In this document: piece by piece, positions 1-7,155 of the stretch | Position numbering within the stretch: the first letter of the stretch is position 1 | Layout: every line of letters starts with the position of its first letter | Assembly: GCA_016793415.1 (NCBI GenBank) | Contig: JAEUMC010000413.1 | Coordinates: 1 to 9,239, forward strand | Source of the DNA: Devosia sp. | Lineage (GTDB): Bacteria; Pseudomonadota; Alphaproteobacteria; Rhizobiales; Devosiaceae | Length of the DNA: 9,239 bases | Reading direction: 5' to 3' | The notes under the pieces: model-generated | The model's database searches: none | The model's input: the letters and a program-made list of their open reading frames with translations, nothing else | Told to the model about the DNA's origin: nothing | Program-made: the position numbers and the translations under genes

Positions 1-835
1 GCGGCCGGCTCGCCCCGGTCGTCATCTTGTCGATGAGGACGAAGGTGATGAGCGCGATCAGCGCCACCAGCACCGGAAACTGCGGCACCACATAGTAGAT
101 GGCCATGGCGCCCACCGCCACGACGGCGCCGACGATGGTGCCGCCGCCCCGGTCGATCAGCTGCTGCAGCCGGCCGCCGCGATCCGGCTCGGCGCAGATG
201 AAGGCCAGCATGATCGGCACGATCAAGAGGTTCATGTCGCCGGTCGCATAGGTGAGCAGCATGATCGGCACGTAGACAGCCATGCGGATCAGCAGCTCGC
301 CTGCTGGGTTCTCGGTCTCGAACGGCTTGGGCTGTTCGACATGGACGCGGGCCGTCTGCGGCGGGAACAGGATGTTGAGCACCACCGCCGTGACGCCGAC
401 GATCAGGCCGCCGGTCGCCATCGAGTCACGGATCGCCACCAGCGCCTGGTCACTGTAGAGCACCGACATCGACATCATCGCCGGGAACACCGTCAGCATG
501 ACGCCGAGGCGCGAGCCCTTGAACAGCATCAGCGCAATGCCGGCCCCGGCCAGTGCGACATTGACCAGCACGAACAGCATCGGCTCGCTCACCGTCGCTG
601 CCGCCAGCCAGCTGAATACGAACGCCATCACCGGCAGCATGACCGGGCCCATGAACGAACGCACATTGAGTGCGCCGCGCTGGTTCGACATCAGGCTCAT
701 CCCCAGCACCACCGGCATCATCGGCTGTGTGACGCCAAGCGGATCGGCAAGGATCACGCAGATCGCCACCGCCAGCGCCGTGCGGAGCGCCAGGTACGGA
801 TCTTCGTTGGGGTCGACACGGGTCAGCTCTTCCAT
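1..835 (-). CDS. DUF2955 / FUSC-like inner-membrane protein, probable efflux component (3' end beyond window)
   Basis: The reading frame stays open from the ATG at 835 to the left edge, giving the first 278 residues with no stop. It starts MEELTRVDPNEDPYLALRTA and is strongly hydrophobic. Membrane segments are visible at roughly residues 17-32, 62-80, 84-104, 110-127, 138-157, 184-213 and 232-267, in paired blocks separated by a short polar loop (about 160-180). The repeated pattern, a membrane block then a polar loop then a second similar block, is typical of the FUSC / aromatic-acid-exporter-like superfamily, and the early part (LRTALAVAICVILADPLG, then PMMPVVLGMSLMS) resembles DUF2955 proteins. 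A good Shine-Dalgarno (GAGGAG) lies just upstream of the ATG. It begins 28 bp after the stop of the HlyD-type gene, so the two are probably co-transcribed and form an export pair analogous to AaeA-AaeB. The substrate is unknown. The family call is by eye, without a profile search. Confidence 0.68.
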   Translation of the reverse strand, partial: MEELTRVDPNEDPYLALRTALAVAICVILADPLGVTQPMMPVVLGMSLMSNQRGALNVRSFMGPVMLPVMAFVFSWLAAATVSEPMLFVLVNVALAGAGIALMLFKGSRLGVMLTVFPAMMSMSVLYSDQALVAIRDSMATGGLIVGVTAVVLNILFPPQTARVHVEQPKPFETENPAGELLIRMAVYVPIMLLTYATGDMNLLIVPIMLAFICAEPDRGGRLQQLIDRGGGTIVGAVVAVGAMAIYYVVPQFPVLVALIALITFVLIDKMTTGASRP

Positions 836-863
836 TTGCGCCTCCTCGGCTCAGCACAAGCGG

Positions 864-2129
864 TCAGTTGAGGCCTGAGAGCAGCCCGTTGATGCCCATC
901 AGCCCGCGGGCGATGGTCGGCACGATGCCGTCTTCGGGTACGATCAAGACGCTCGCCTCCGAGCCGAGCCGCACGTTGGCCGGCAGCGCGCTCATGTCGT
1001 CGATGCTGACGCGTACCGGGATCTTCCGCGCCGGCGGGAACCAGCGGGTGTCGTTCGACGATTGCGCGAGACCATTGGCCGTGGTGCGGCCGCTGTTGAT
1101 ACCCCAGGCGATGCTGTCGACCGTCGCCTCGAACTGCTTGCCGGGCGCGGCCTCGAACATCACCGTGGCCTTGTCGCCGGGCTGCACGTTGACCAGCTGG
1201 TTCTCGCGGAAGTCGGCAATCACCATCTGCGTTGCCGGGTTGATGAAGGTCAGGGCCGGCGTGCCGGCGGCAACGAACTGACCTTCGGCCAGCGACAGGT
1301 TCGAGACGTAGCCGTCGGCTGGCGCCACCACCCTGGTATTGCGGAGTGCGAACTCGGCCCTGTCGAGCGCCGCCTGTGCAGCACGCACATTGGGATTGTT
1401 GGCATCGGCGGTGCTGGCTGACGCCCGGACGCGCTCGAGGTCGGCTTTGGCCGCCTCGACGTTCAGTGCCGCGGTTTTGGCGTTGGCATCGGCGGTGTTG
1501 AACTTTGCCAATGGCAGCAAGCCTTTGTCGTGGAGCGTCGTGGCCCGCTCCAGTTCCTGCTGGGCAATGGTCAGCGCCACTTCGGTCTGCGCCACCTTGG
1601 CCTCCGCTGCCGGCACCGCCGCGACGCCTGAGGTCACGCTGTTCATCGCCTGATCGAGCTGGCCCTGGGCCTGCGCCACGTCCATCCGGAACGTCGTGTC
1701 GTCGATCTCGAACAGCGGCTGGCCCGCCTTCACTTCGGCATTGTCTGATATCAGCACGTGCTGCACCGGCCCCGCCACCCGCGGCGCCACCTGCGTCACC
1801 TCGGCGGTGATCGAGGCGCCCGAGGCGAACGGCGCGTAGTGGTCGGCCAGCGGATACCAGGCGACCACGCCACCGAGCGTCACCAGCAGCCCGATGCCGA
1901 ACAGCTTTGCCTTCCTGCGGCTGCGGTTCGGCGCCGCCGGCGGCTCGGTGACGTCTGGGGTCTTTGCGGCGGCCGGGGGCGGCAGGGGAGCTGGCGCGGG
2001 GTCTGTCGCGCGCTCCACCGGAATGCTCACCACCTTGGATTCGTTCGCTGCACGACCGATGGCGGGAAGCCCCGCCTTGTCGGCGTTCACAATGTCTTTG
2101 GGGTCCATCGTTGCCCGTGCCTGTGCCAT
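864..2129 (-). CDS. HlyD/EmrA-type membrane fusion protein of an efflux system
   Basis: This 421-residue protein has the order expected of a periplasmic adaptor. A cytoplasmic, Pro/Ala-rich N-terminus (residues 1-72) is followed by one membrane anchor (about 76-95), the first half of a biotinyl-lipoyl-like domain (about 106-145, with VAPRVAGPVQHVLISDN), an Ala/Gln/Glu-rich coiled-coil hairpin (about 148-264), the second lipoyl half (VVAPADGYVSNLSLAEGQFV, 267-286) and a beta-barrel region (about 298-400). Such proteins link an inner-membrane transporter to the envelope or an outer-membrane channel. The start is placed at the ATG at 2129 because GGAG sits 6-7 bases upstream. In-frame ATGs at 2141 and 2165 have no good ribosome site, and the one at 2165 would put the start closer to the operator. 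The gene is divergent from a MarR regulator, which probably represses it, and is followed by the membrane partner. No outer-membrane component is in the window. Confidence 0.88.
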   Translation of the reverse strand: MAQARATMDPKDIVNADKAGLPAIGRAANESKVVSIPVERATDPAPAPLPPPAAAKTPDVTEPPAAPNRSRRKAKLFGIGLLVTLGGVVAWYPLADHYAPFASGASITAEVTQVAPRVAGPVQHVLISDNAEVKAGQPLFEIDDTTFRMDVAQAQGQLDQAMNSVTSGVAAVPAAEAKVAQTEVALTIAQQELERATTLHDKGLLPLAKFNTADANAKTAALNVEAAKADLERVRASASTADANNPNVRAAQAALDRAEFALRNTRVVAPADGYVSNLSLAEGQFVAAGTPALTFINPATQMVIADFRENQLVNVQPGDKATVMFEAAPGKQFEATVDSIAWGINSGRTTANGLAQSSNDTRWFPPARKIPVRVSIDDMSALPANVRLGSEASVLIVPEDGIVPTIARGLMGINGLLSGLN

Positions 2130-2186
2130 AGTCCGCTCCATTGGCTGCAAGTGTCTGATCCCCATCTAGGGCAGCTGATTTCACTT

Positions 2187-2216
2187 TGCAACAAAGATAC
2201 TATGTTGCATAGCTAT
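2187..2216. promoter_or_regulatory. Nested inverted repeats, candidate MarR operator in the divergent promoter region
   Basis: Three palindromic elements overlap in the AT-rich part of the gap between the MarR and HlyD genes. TGCAACA (2187-2193) and TGTTGCA (2203-2209) are perfect 7-bp arms around a 9-bp spacer. CTATG-TTG-CATAG (2200-2212) is a perfect 5-bp-arm repeat. ATAGCTAT (2209-2216) is a perfect 8-bp palindrome. MarR dimers usually bind imperfect palindromes of about 16-24 bp that overlap their own promoters, so the position and size fit autoregulation plus control of the efflux operon. A TTGCAA hexamer at 2186-2191 and TATATT at 2214-2219 could belong to promoters, but I cannot define -35/-10 pairs with confidence. 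The assignment to MarR is inference. Confidence 0.6.
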
Positions 2217-2244
2217 ATTGCGCGTGAGGAATGTGCGGCCTGCA

Positions 2245-2733
2245 ATGACAGAAGCGGAACGAAGGCCCGAGATGGATGAGCTGCTGCGAGAGCTGACGGC
2301 CGAGGTGACGCATGTTTATCGCTGGCTGGCCGAGCAGGCCGGCATCAACCACACCGATCTGATGTGCCTGTTCTTCGTGCGCTCGTCCGGTGGCCAGGCG
2401 ACGCCCAAAGCCATCTCGCAGCACCTGGGGCTCACCACCGGCGCTACGGCGATCATGCTCAACCGGCTGGAAGCGGCGCGCTTCATCGAACGGCATCCGC
2501 ACCCCACGGACCGTCGGGGCGTACTGATTACCCTCGGTCCCGCCACCGAGGAATCTGGGCTGTTGCAGCTGCGCGACTACGTGCTGCGCATGAACCAGCC
2601 GGTGATCGCCTCCTACTCCGAGGCCGAGCTGGCGATCGTCCGCCGCTTCATCGGCGACATGCTGGGTAACACCCGCGATACGCTGCGCAAGGCACGTCTC
2701 GACAAGCGGGCGCCTCCGCCGGTCGGCGATTAG
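2245..2733 (+). CDS. MarR-family transcriptional regulator
   Basis: A 162-residue protein of typical MarR length. An N-terminal dimerisation helix region (about 8-32) is followed by the winged helix-turn-helix: helix-turn-helix around 52-77 (TPKAISQHLGLTTGATAIML), then NRLEAARFIERHPHPTDRRGVLITLGP, where the DRR motif (residues 89-91) marks the wing of MarR proteins. C-terminal helices (about 104-150) complete the dimer interface. It probably represses the divergent HlyD/DUF2955 operon and itself, releasing DNA when a small, often phenolic, ligand binds; the ligand is unknown. The ATG at 2245 is preferred, although its GAGGA ribosome site (2226-2230) is 14 bases away, longer than ideal. An in-frame TTG at 2218, a GTG at 2233 or an ATG at 2272 (AAGG nearby) remain possible, and TTG would put the start right at the edge of the candidate operator. 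Confidence 0.88.
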   Translation: MTEAERRPEMDELLRELTAEVTHVYRWLAEQAGINHTDLMCLFFVRSSGGQATPKAISQHLGLTTGATAIMLNRLEAARFIERHPHPTDRRGVLITLGPATEESGLLQLRDYVLRMNQPVIASYSEAELAIVRRFIGDMLGNTRDTLRKARLDKRAPPPVGD

Positions 2734-2736
2734 GTG

Positions 2737-2757
2737 GAGCGACGCGCCCGCTCGCTC
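2737..2757. terminator. Weak hairpin in a convergent gap, possible terminator
   Basis: GAGCGA (2737-2742) can pair with TCGCTC (2752-2757) around a 9-base loop, directly after the MarR stop and before the convergent SRPBCC gene ends at 2776. There is no T-tract on either strand, so intrinsic termination is uncertain and the hairpin may be a chance product of GC-rich DNA. Confidence 0.25.
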
Positions 2758-2775
2758 GGGCTGTCTCGATGGGCG

Positions 2776-3171
2776 TCAGGCCTCGAGCAGCGACTTCAGC
2801 GCCATGAAATCGCTGCGGATCCATTCGAGCGCCGAGGCCAGCTGGGCGTCGTCCATACCTGGCCGGCGGTAGAACACGAAGGTCACCAGCGTGCGGTTGC
2901 CGTCGGCGCTCACCCGCATCGGCATCATCACCGGCTCCTCGCCCGCCTTGTACACAGCGTGATCGAGGATGCCTCCGGCGTTGGGTGGGCTGAACCTGAC
3001 GATGCGCGGTCCGAATTCGGTTTCACCGGCCCATTCGAGCGGCCCGATCTGCCGGAACGTTGCCGCATCGATCGCTGCCCAGCGTGGATAGTTCCACGGC
3101 GAGGCAAGGAACCGGTAGACCTCGCTCAGCGGCCTGTCGATATAGGTTTCGATCGGATGGGGCTCGAGCAT
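2776..3171 (-). CDS. SRPBCC (START-like) family protein
   Basis: A 131-residue protein starting MLEPHPIETYIDRPLSEVYRF. The opening pattern, an I/V-rich beta strand, then an 'IDRPLSEVYRFLASPWNYPRW' style helix with conserved W/P residues, then alternating strands, is typical of the SRPBCC/polyketide cyclase-like fold, which encloses a hydrophobic ligand cavity. It ends in the usual long C-terminal helix (about 108-130). Family members include lipid or polyketide ligand binders and AHSA1-like proteins; no specific ligand can be read here. The start at 3171 is chosen because the family's first strand begins immediately after it; the upstream extension to 3291 would cover the hairpin and is Pro/Arg-rich. 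The ribosome site is weak (GGTAG). It lies 88 bp downstream of the VOC gene on the same strand and may share its transcript. Confidence 0.72.
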   Translation of the reverse strand: MLEPHPIETYIDRPLSEVYRFLASPWNYPRWAAIDAATFRQIGPLEWAGETEFGPRIVRFSPPNAGGILDHAVYKAGEEPVMMPMRVSADGNRTLVTFVFYRRPGMDDAQLASALEWIRSDFMALKSLLEA

Positions 3172-3215
3172 GGCGTCTACCGTGTGCTGCCTGCAAGGCG
3201 GAACACACCCTAACC

Positions 3216-3248
3216 CTCGCGGCGTGAACGACTTGTTGACGCCGCGAG
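3216..3248 (-). terminator. 10-bp-stem hairpin between the VOC and SRPBCC genes
   Basis: CTCGCGGCGT (3216-3225) and ACGCCGCGAG (3239-3248) are a perfect 10-bp inverted repeat around a 13-base loop. It starts 11 bases after the VOC stop codon in the direction of transcription, where a terminator or mRNA-stabilising hairpin would sit. Reading on the - strand, the bases that follow are GGTTAGGG rather than a run of T, so it may attenuate or stabilise rather than fully terminate. It would separate expression of the VOC and SRPBCC genes. Confidence 0.5.
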
Positions 3249-3259
3249 AGACCGGCGGC

Positions 3260-3691
3260 TCAGGCGGCGCGGGCAGCGGCGTTCGCCACATAGTGCGGAT
3301 TGTACATGATCCCCAGCACGTTGCCGAATGGATCGACCACCGATGCGGTCACAAATCCGCTCTCGCCACGCTTTGTGATCGGGTCATACTCGCGCGCTCC
3401 CAGTTGCTTCAGGCGGGCGAAGGCTGCCTCGATGTCGTCGACATGCCAAAGCAGGATCGCCCCACCGGGACCGGGCTGCATCGCCTCAGGGGCATAGCGG
3501 CGGTCGATGATGCCGAACTCGTCCTCGCTGTCGCCGATGCGGAACTCGACATAAGCAGGCGTTTCGCGGTTCGGCATCTGGAAATAGGCCTCGACGCCGA
3601 ACAACTCGGCGTACCAGTCACGGGCTGCGATCATGTCGTCGGCGAAGAAGTTGACGGTGGCCATGCCACGCAGGAAGTGCTTGTTGTTCAT
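3260..3691 (-). CDS. VOC (glyoxalase/bleomycin-resistance/dioxygenase fold) family protein
   Basis: A 143-residue protein with the two babbabb-type repeats of the vicinal oxygen chelate fold. The first module is about residues 11-65 (ATVNFFADDMIAARDWYAEL, then FGVEAYF and YVEFRIGD). The second is about 77-132 (GGAILLWHVDDIEAAFARLK, then GFVTASVVDPFGNVLGIMYN). The closing DPFGN-LGI motif is very typical of the family. The usual first-strand His is absent (TVN at 12-14) and only H83 stands out as a possible ligand, so metal-dependent chemistry is unproven; it may be a binding or resistance-type member. The ATG at 3691 has AAAGGA about 8 bases upstream, which excludes longer starts such as 3817. 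It is divergent from the AraC-type gene. Confidence 0.85.
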   Translation of the reverse strand: MNNKHFLRGMATVNFFADDMIAARDWYAELFGVEAYFQMPNRETPAYVEFRIGDSEDEFGIIDRRYAPEAMQPGPGGAILLWHVDDIEAAFARLKQLGAREYDPITKRGESGFVTASVVDPFGNVLGIMYNPHYVANAAARAA

Positions 3692-3729
3692 CTCGAATTT
3701 CCTTTCATCGCTGAGCTGATGCCCAGACC
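3692..3729. promoter_or_regulatory. 38-bp divergent gap between the VOC gene and the AraC-type regulator
   Basis: Only 38 bp separate the two start codons, and part of this is the ribosome site of the VOC gene. At least one promoter must therefore lie inside the opposite coding region. No convincing -35/-10 pair or direct repeat of AraC type is visible. The arrangement suggests that the regulator controls the VOC gene. Confidence 0.4.
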
Positions 3730-4593
3730 ATGACCGATGCGCCGAGGCCTGTATTTCAGAAACCCGCAGAGCCCGGCGCAGGCGAGCCACGCGTGCCCAG
3801 CGAGCCTTACGATCCACGCGGCCGGCTCGATCCAGCCGGCTTCGCGCGTCATGTGCAGTTTCGCACCGTACCGCCGCCGGCCGATCTCCAGCGCTTCATC
3901 GAGCATTTCTGGGTCATTCGCTGGGACAGCACATTCGGGCACTACGATTCCGATGAGGTGATGCACCGACCCTATGTCGATATCTTCCTCTCGGTTCAGG
4001 AGTCCGGCATCCAGGGCACCTTCCGCGGCAAGCGCACCTACTCGGCTGCCGGCAGCGGCCGCATCATCGGCGTGCGCTTCCGTCCAGGCGGTTTCCATGC
4101 CTTCTGGGGCGGCAGGATGGCCGACCTGCAGGACAAGGTGGTGCCGTTGACATCGGTCTTTGCCTGGGCCGACGCCAAGGGCATTGCCGCCATTCTCGCA
4201 CAGGACGATGAGGCGGCGATCGCCACGCTGCTGGACCGCCTGCGGGCCGCCGCACCGGTCGCCGATGACACGCTCGAGGAAATCAACGCCATCATCAGCG
4301 CCGTCGAGACTGTCGAAGGGTTGACCACCGTCGCGGCGGTCGGCGAGGCTTTCGAGCGCAGCGAGCGCTGGTTGCAGCAGGCGTTTCGCGACCATCTCGG
4401 CATCGGCCTCAAATGGCTGCTGCAGCGCAAGCGCCTGCTTGCCGCTGCTGCCGAAATCCGTTCGAGCGATGAACCCGATTGGGTCGGCATCGCCTACGAG
4501 CTGGGCTATAGCAGCCAGCAGCACTTCATTACCGATTTCCGCACCGTGCTGGGCGCCACCCCGGTGCAGTACCACAAGCGCCTCACCCGCTAG
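3730..4593 (+). CDS. AraC-family transcriptional regulator with DUF6597-like N-terminal domain
   Basis: A 287-residue protein. After a Pro-rich leader (1-35), the N-terminal ligand or sensor part (about 40-145) has the pattern PPPADLQRFIEHFWVIRWD, later RPYVDIFLSV, then GVRFRPGGFHAFWG, typical of the DUF6597-type domain found in AraC proteins. The C-terminal part (about 185-285) is the double helix-turn-helix: a degenerate first HTH about 198-222 (EAFERSERWLQQAFRDHLG) and a clear second motif WVGIAYELGYSSQQHFITDF-RTVLGATPVQY (251-281). It probably controls the divergent VOC gene; its sensed signal is not readable. There is no good ribosome site before the ATG at 3730 (GAGCTGATG nearby). It lies 46 bp before deoA on the same strand, so read-through is possible, but I do not infer control of nucleoside salvage. 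Confidence 0.85.
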   Translation: MTDAPRPVFQKPAEPGAGEPRVPSEPYDPRGRLDPAGFARHVQFRTVPPPADLQRFIEHFWVIRWDSTFGHYDSDEVMHRPYVDIFLSVQESGIQGTFRGKRTYSAAGSGRIIGVRFRPGGFHAFWGGRMADLQDKVVPLTSVFAWADAKGIAAILAQDDEAAIATLLDRLRAAAPVADDTLEEINAIISAVETVEGLTTVAAVGEAFERSERWLQQAFRDHLGIGLKWLLQRKRLLAAAAEIRSSDEPDWVGIAYELGYSSQQHFITDFRTVLGATPVQYHKRLTR

Positions 4594-4621
4594 CCGCCGC
4601 CACCTTGCCTTCGACCGGCGG
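4594..4621 (+). repeat. Small inverted repeat between the AraC gene and deoA
   Basis: CCGCCG (4594-4599) can pair with CGGCGG (4616-4621) around a 16-base loop, immediately after the regulator's stop codon. There is no T-tract. It could be a weak terminator isolating deoA, or simply reflect GC-rich sequence. Confidence 0.25.
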
Positions 4622-4639
4622 GCAGCGCACAACACCGAC

Positions 4640-5959
4640 ATGACCCTGCTTCCCCAAGAAACCATCATCCGCAAGCGCGACGGTCTCGCCCTCAGCCCGG
4701 ACGAGATTTCCAGCTTCATCGCCGGCCTCGGCGATGGCTCGGTCGGCCCGGCCCAGGCCGCTGCGTTCGCCATGGCGGTCTACTTTCGCGACATGTCGAC
4801 CGCTGAGCGCGTCGCGCTCACCGAGGCGATGCGGGATTCGGGCACCGTGCTCGACTGGTCCGATCTCGATGGGCCGGTTGCCGACAAGCATTCGACCGGC
4901 GGGGTAGGGGACAACACCTCGCTGATGCTGGCGCCGATCCTCGCGGCATGCGGCGTCTATGTGCCGATGATCTCCGGCCGAGGCCTGGGCCATACCGGGG
5001 GCACGCTCGACAAGTTCGATTCCATCCCCGGCTACAGCACCAGTCCGGATAACACGTTATTCCGCAAGGTGGTGCGCGAGGCCGGCTGCGCCATTATCGG
5101 CCAGACCGCCGACCTCGCCCCGGCCGACAAGGTGCTTTACGCCATCCGCGACGTCACCGGCACGGTCGAATCCATCCCGCTGATCACCGCCTCGATCCTC
5201 TCGAAGAAACTGGCGGCCGGTCTCGGTGCGCTGATCCTCGACGTGAAGACCGGTTCCGGCGCCTTCATGCCGACCCTGGAGAAGTCCCGTGCGCTGGCCG
5301 AGAGCCTCGTTTCGGTGGCCAATGGCGCGGGTCTGCGTACTGCGGCGCTGATCACCGACATGAACGAGCCGCTCGCCTCGGCCGCCGGCAACGCCCTGGA
5401 GATCCGCAACGCTGTCGATTTCCTTACCGGCAGGCACCGGGATCCGCGCCTGCGCGAGGTGACGCTCGACCTGTGCGCTGCCGCGCTGCAACTCAGCGGC
5501 TATCCCGGTGATGCGGCGGCCGCCGTGGAAACCGCGCTCAGCAGCGGCAAGGCGACGGAACACTTTGCCCGCATGGTGGCGCTGCTCGGCGGCCCTGCCG
5601 ATTTCGTCGAGCAGATGGATGCGCATCTGCCCGCCGCGCCTATCGTCCGCGATATCCTCGCGCCAGTCGGCGGCACCATTACCGGCATCGACACGCGCGG
5701 CGTCGGCATGGGCGTCGTGACGCTTGGCGGTGGCCGGCGCCTGCCCTCCGACCGTATCGACTTTGCCGTCGGTTTCGATCGGATTCTCGGCCTCGGGGCG
5801 AAAATCGACACCCGGACGGTGCTGTGCCGCGTCCATGCCCGTACTGAAGAAGCGGCGGAACAGGCGACCCACCGGCTGCTTGCCGCCTACACCATCACCG
5901 ACGGCCCGGCTCCGGATCATCCGCTGATCGCCGACTACGTCCCGCCCACGGAGGCCTGA
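4640..5959 (+). CDS. deoA: Thymidine phosphorylase
   Basis: A 439-residue protein, essentially the length of the E. coli enzyme (440). It catalyses reversible phosphorolysis of thymidine or deoxyuridine to the base and 2-deoxy-D-ribose 1-phosphate in the cytoplasm. The order is the small N-terminal helical domain (about 7-70), the glycosyltransferase-family-3 alpha/beta domain (about 78-320) and the PYNP C-terminal domain (about 340-430). The phosphate-binding segment KHSTGGVGDNTS (83-94) and the family signature SGRGLGHTGGTLDKFDSIPG (112-131) are intact. R170, S185 and K189 correspond to the pyrimidine-binding residues of E. coli (R171, S186, K190). The start MTLLPQETIIRKRDG matches the family; the frame extends upstream to 4439 but that part overlaps the AraC gene and is low-complexity. 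The ribosome site is weak. Followed by deoB after 3 bp. Confidence 0.96.
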   Translation: MTLLPQETIIRKRDGLALSPDEISSFIAGLGDGSVGPAQAAAFAMAVYFRDMSTAERVALTEAMRDSGTVLDWSDLDGPVADKHSTGGVGDNTSLMLAPILAACGVYVPMISGRGLGHTGGTLDKFDSIPGYSTSPDNTLFRKVVREAGCAIIGQTADLAPADKVLYAIRDVTGTVESIPLITASILSKKLAAGLGALILDVKTGSGAFMPTLEKSRALAESLVSVANGAGLRTAALITDMNEPLASAAGNALEIRNAVDFLTGRHRDPRLREVTLDLCAAALQLSGYPGDAAAAVETALSSGKATEHFARMVALLGGPADFVEQMDAHLPAAPIVRDILAPVGGTITGIDTRGVGMGVVTLGGGRRLPSDRIDFAVGFDRILGLGAKIDTRTVLCRVHARTEEAAEQATHRLLAAYTITDGPAPDHPLIADYVPPTEA

Positions 5960-5962
5960 TCA

Positions 5963-7141
5963 ATGCCCCGCGCCATCCTCTGCATCCTCGACAGTTTCGG
6001 CATCGGCGGCGCCCCGGACGCCGCCGACTATGGCGATACCGGTTCCGATACGCTCGGCCACATCGCTGCCAACTATCCGATCTCGCTGCCCAACATGGAC
6101 GCACTCGGGCTCGGTGCAGCGGCGAAGCTCTCCACCGGCGCAATTCCCCGCGGCCTCACCGCGGAGCCGCGCGGCGGGCGCTGGGGCGTCGGCCGCGAGG
6201 TGTCGAAGGGTAAGGACACGCCGTCCGGCCATTGGGAAATCGCCGGCGTGCCGGTCCCCTTCGAGTGGGGCTATTTCCCGCGTGAGGAGCCGACCTTTCC
6301 GCCCGAACTCATTGCGCAGCTGATCGAGAGATCGGGGATCCCCGGCATTCTGGGCAACAAGCACGCCTCCGGTACCGCCGTCATCGCCGAGCTGGGCGAG
6401 GAGTCGATCCGCACCGGCAAGCCGATCTGCTACACCTCGATCGACAGTGTCTTCCAGATCGCCGCGCATGAGACCCATTTCGGTCTCGATCGGCTTTACA
6501 GGCTCTGCGAAACGGCGTTCGAACTCACCGCGCCGCTCAACATCGGCCGCGTCATCGCCCGGCCGTTCGTCGGCGAGGACGCCGACACCTTCAAGCGCAC
6601 CGGCAATCGTCGCGACTTCGCCATCGCTCCGCCCGAACCGACCCTGCTCGACCGGGCCAAGGATGCCGGGCGGCAGGTCTATGCCATCGGCAAGATCTCA
6701 GACATCTATGCGGGCCACGGCGTCACCCACAAGATCAAGGCCACCGGCAACATGGCGCTGTTCGATCGCACCCTCGAGGCCTTGGAAATGGCGGCCGACG
6801 GCGCCTTCATCATGACCAACTTCGTCGATTTCGATCAGGATTTCGGGCATCGCCGGGATGTGCCGGGTTACGCCCAGGCACTCGAAGCGTTCGATCGGCG
6901 GCTGCCTGAGCTGATCGCGGCGCTCAGGCCCGACGATCTGGTCGTGCTCACCGCCGACCACGGCAACGATCCGACTTGGCGCGGTTCCGATCACACCCGC
7001 GAACAGACCCCGATCATGGTCTTTTCCCCAAGCCTGACGCCAGCAAGCATTGGCATCCGGCCGACCTTTGCGGATATAGGAGAGAGTATCGCCCGCTGGC
7101 TCGGCCTTCAGCCCGGCCCCCACGGCAAGTCCTTCCTCTAG
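5963..7141 (+). CDS. deoB: Phosphopentomutase
   Basis: A 392-residue protein, slightly shorter than E. coli DeoB (407), that converts (deoxy)ribose 1-phosphate to the 5-phosphate, linking DeoA products to central metabolism. It belongs to the alkaline-phosphatase superfamily with two metals. Visible ligands and catalytic residues are D10 (LDSFGIGG), the phospho-acceptor T86 in [13 protein letters not shown]161 ([12 protein letters not shown]), D291 and H296 ([12 protein letters not shown]), D332-H333 (LTADHGND) and H344 ([10 protein letters not shown]). All match the positions known from the Bacillus cereus enzyme. The cap domain is about 95-220. GGAGG (5950-5954) lies 8 bases before the ATG, overlapping the end of deoA, so translation is probably coupled. 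Confidence 0.96.
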   Translation: MPRAILCILDSFGIGGAPDAADYGDTGSDTLGHIAANYPISLPNMDALGLGAAAKLSTGAIPRGLTAEPRGGRWGVGREVSKGKDTPSGHWEIAGVPVPFEWGYFPREEPTFPPELIAQLIERSGIPGILGNKHASGTAVIAELGEESIRTGKPICYTSIDSVFQIAAHETHFGLDRLYRLCETAFELTAPLNIGRVIARPFVGEDADTFKRTGNRRDFAIAPPEPTLLDRAKDAGRQVYAIGKISDIYAGHGVTHKIKATGNMALFDRTLEALEMAADGAFIMTNFVDFDQDFGHRRDVPGYAQALEAFDRRLPELIAALRPDDLVVLTADHGNDPTWRGSDHTREQTPIMVFSPSLTPASIGIRPTFADIGESIARWLGLQPGPHGKSFL

Positions 7142-7155
7142 CCCTCGAGGTATCC

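Noticed and set aside
341..871. + strand open frame of 176 codons opposite the DUF2955-like gene
   Set aside because: The product is His/Arg/Gln-rich without a fold signal, while the opposite strand has a clean membrane protein with a ribosome site.
823..2184. Long open frame (453 codons) on the - strand, overlapping the HlyD-type gene
   Set aside because: It is an alternate frame of the HlyD gene, very rich in Arg/Gly/Ala, a typical artefact of GC-rich coding DNA.
2734..2775. Extra small gene in the gap between the MarR and SRPBCC genes
   Set aside because: Only 42 bp, convergent, with no start and ribosome site; it holds at most a weak hairpin.
4439..4639. N-terminal extension of deoA by 67 codons
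   Set aside because: It overlaps the end of the AraC gene and is Ser/Ala/Pro-rich; the family start MTLLPQE at 4640 gives the normal length.
3688..4773. - strand open frame of 361 codons opposite the AraC-type gene
   Set aside because: The + strand frame encodes a clear AraC protein; the antisense product has no recognisable domain and crosses gene boundaries.
5057..5920. - strand open frame of 287 codons opposite deoA
   Set aside because: It is antisense to an intact thymidine phosphorylase and reads as low-complexity GC-rich translation.
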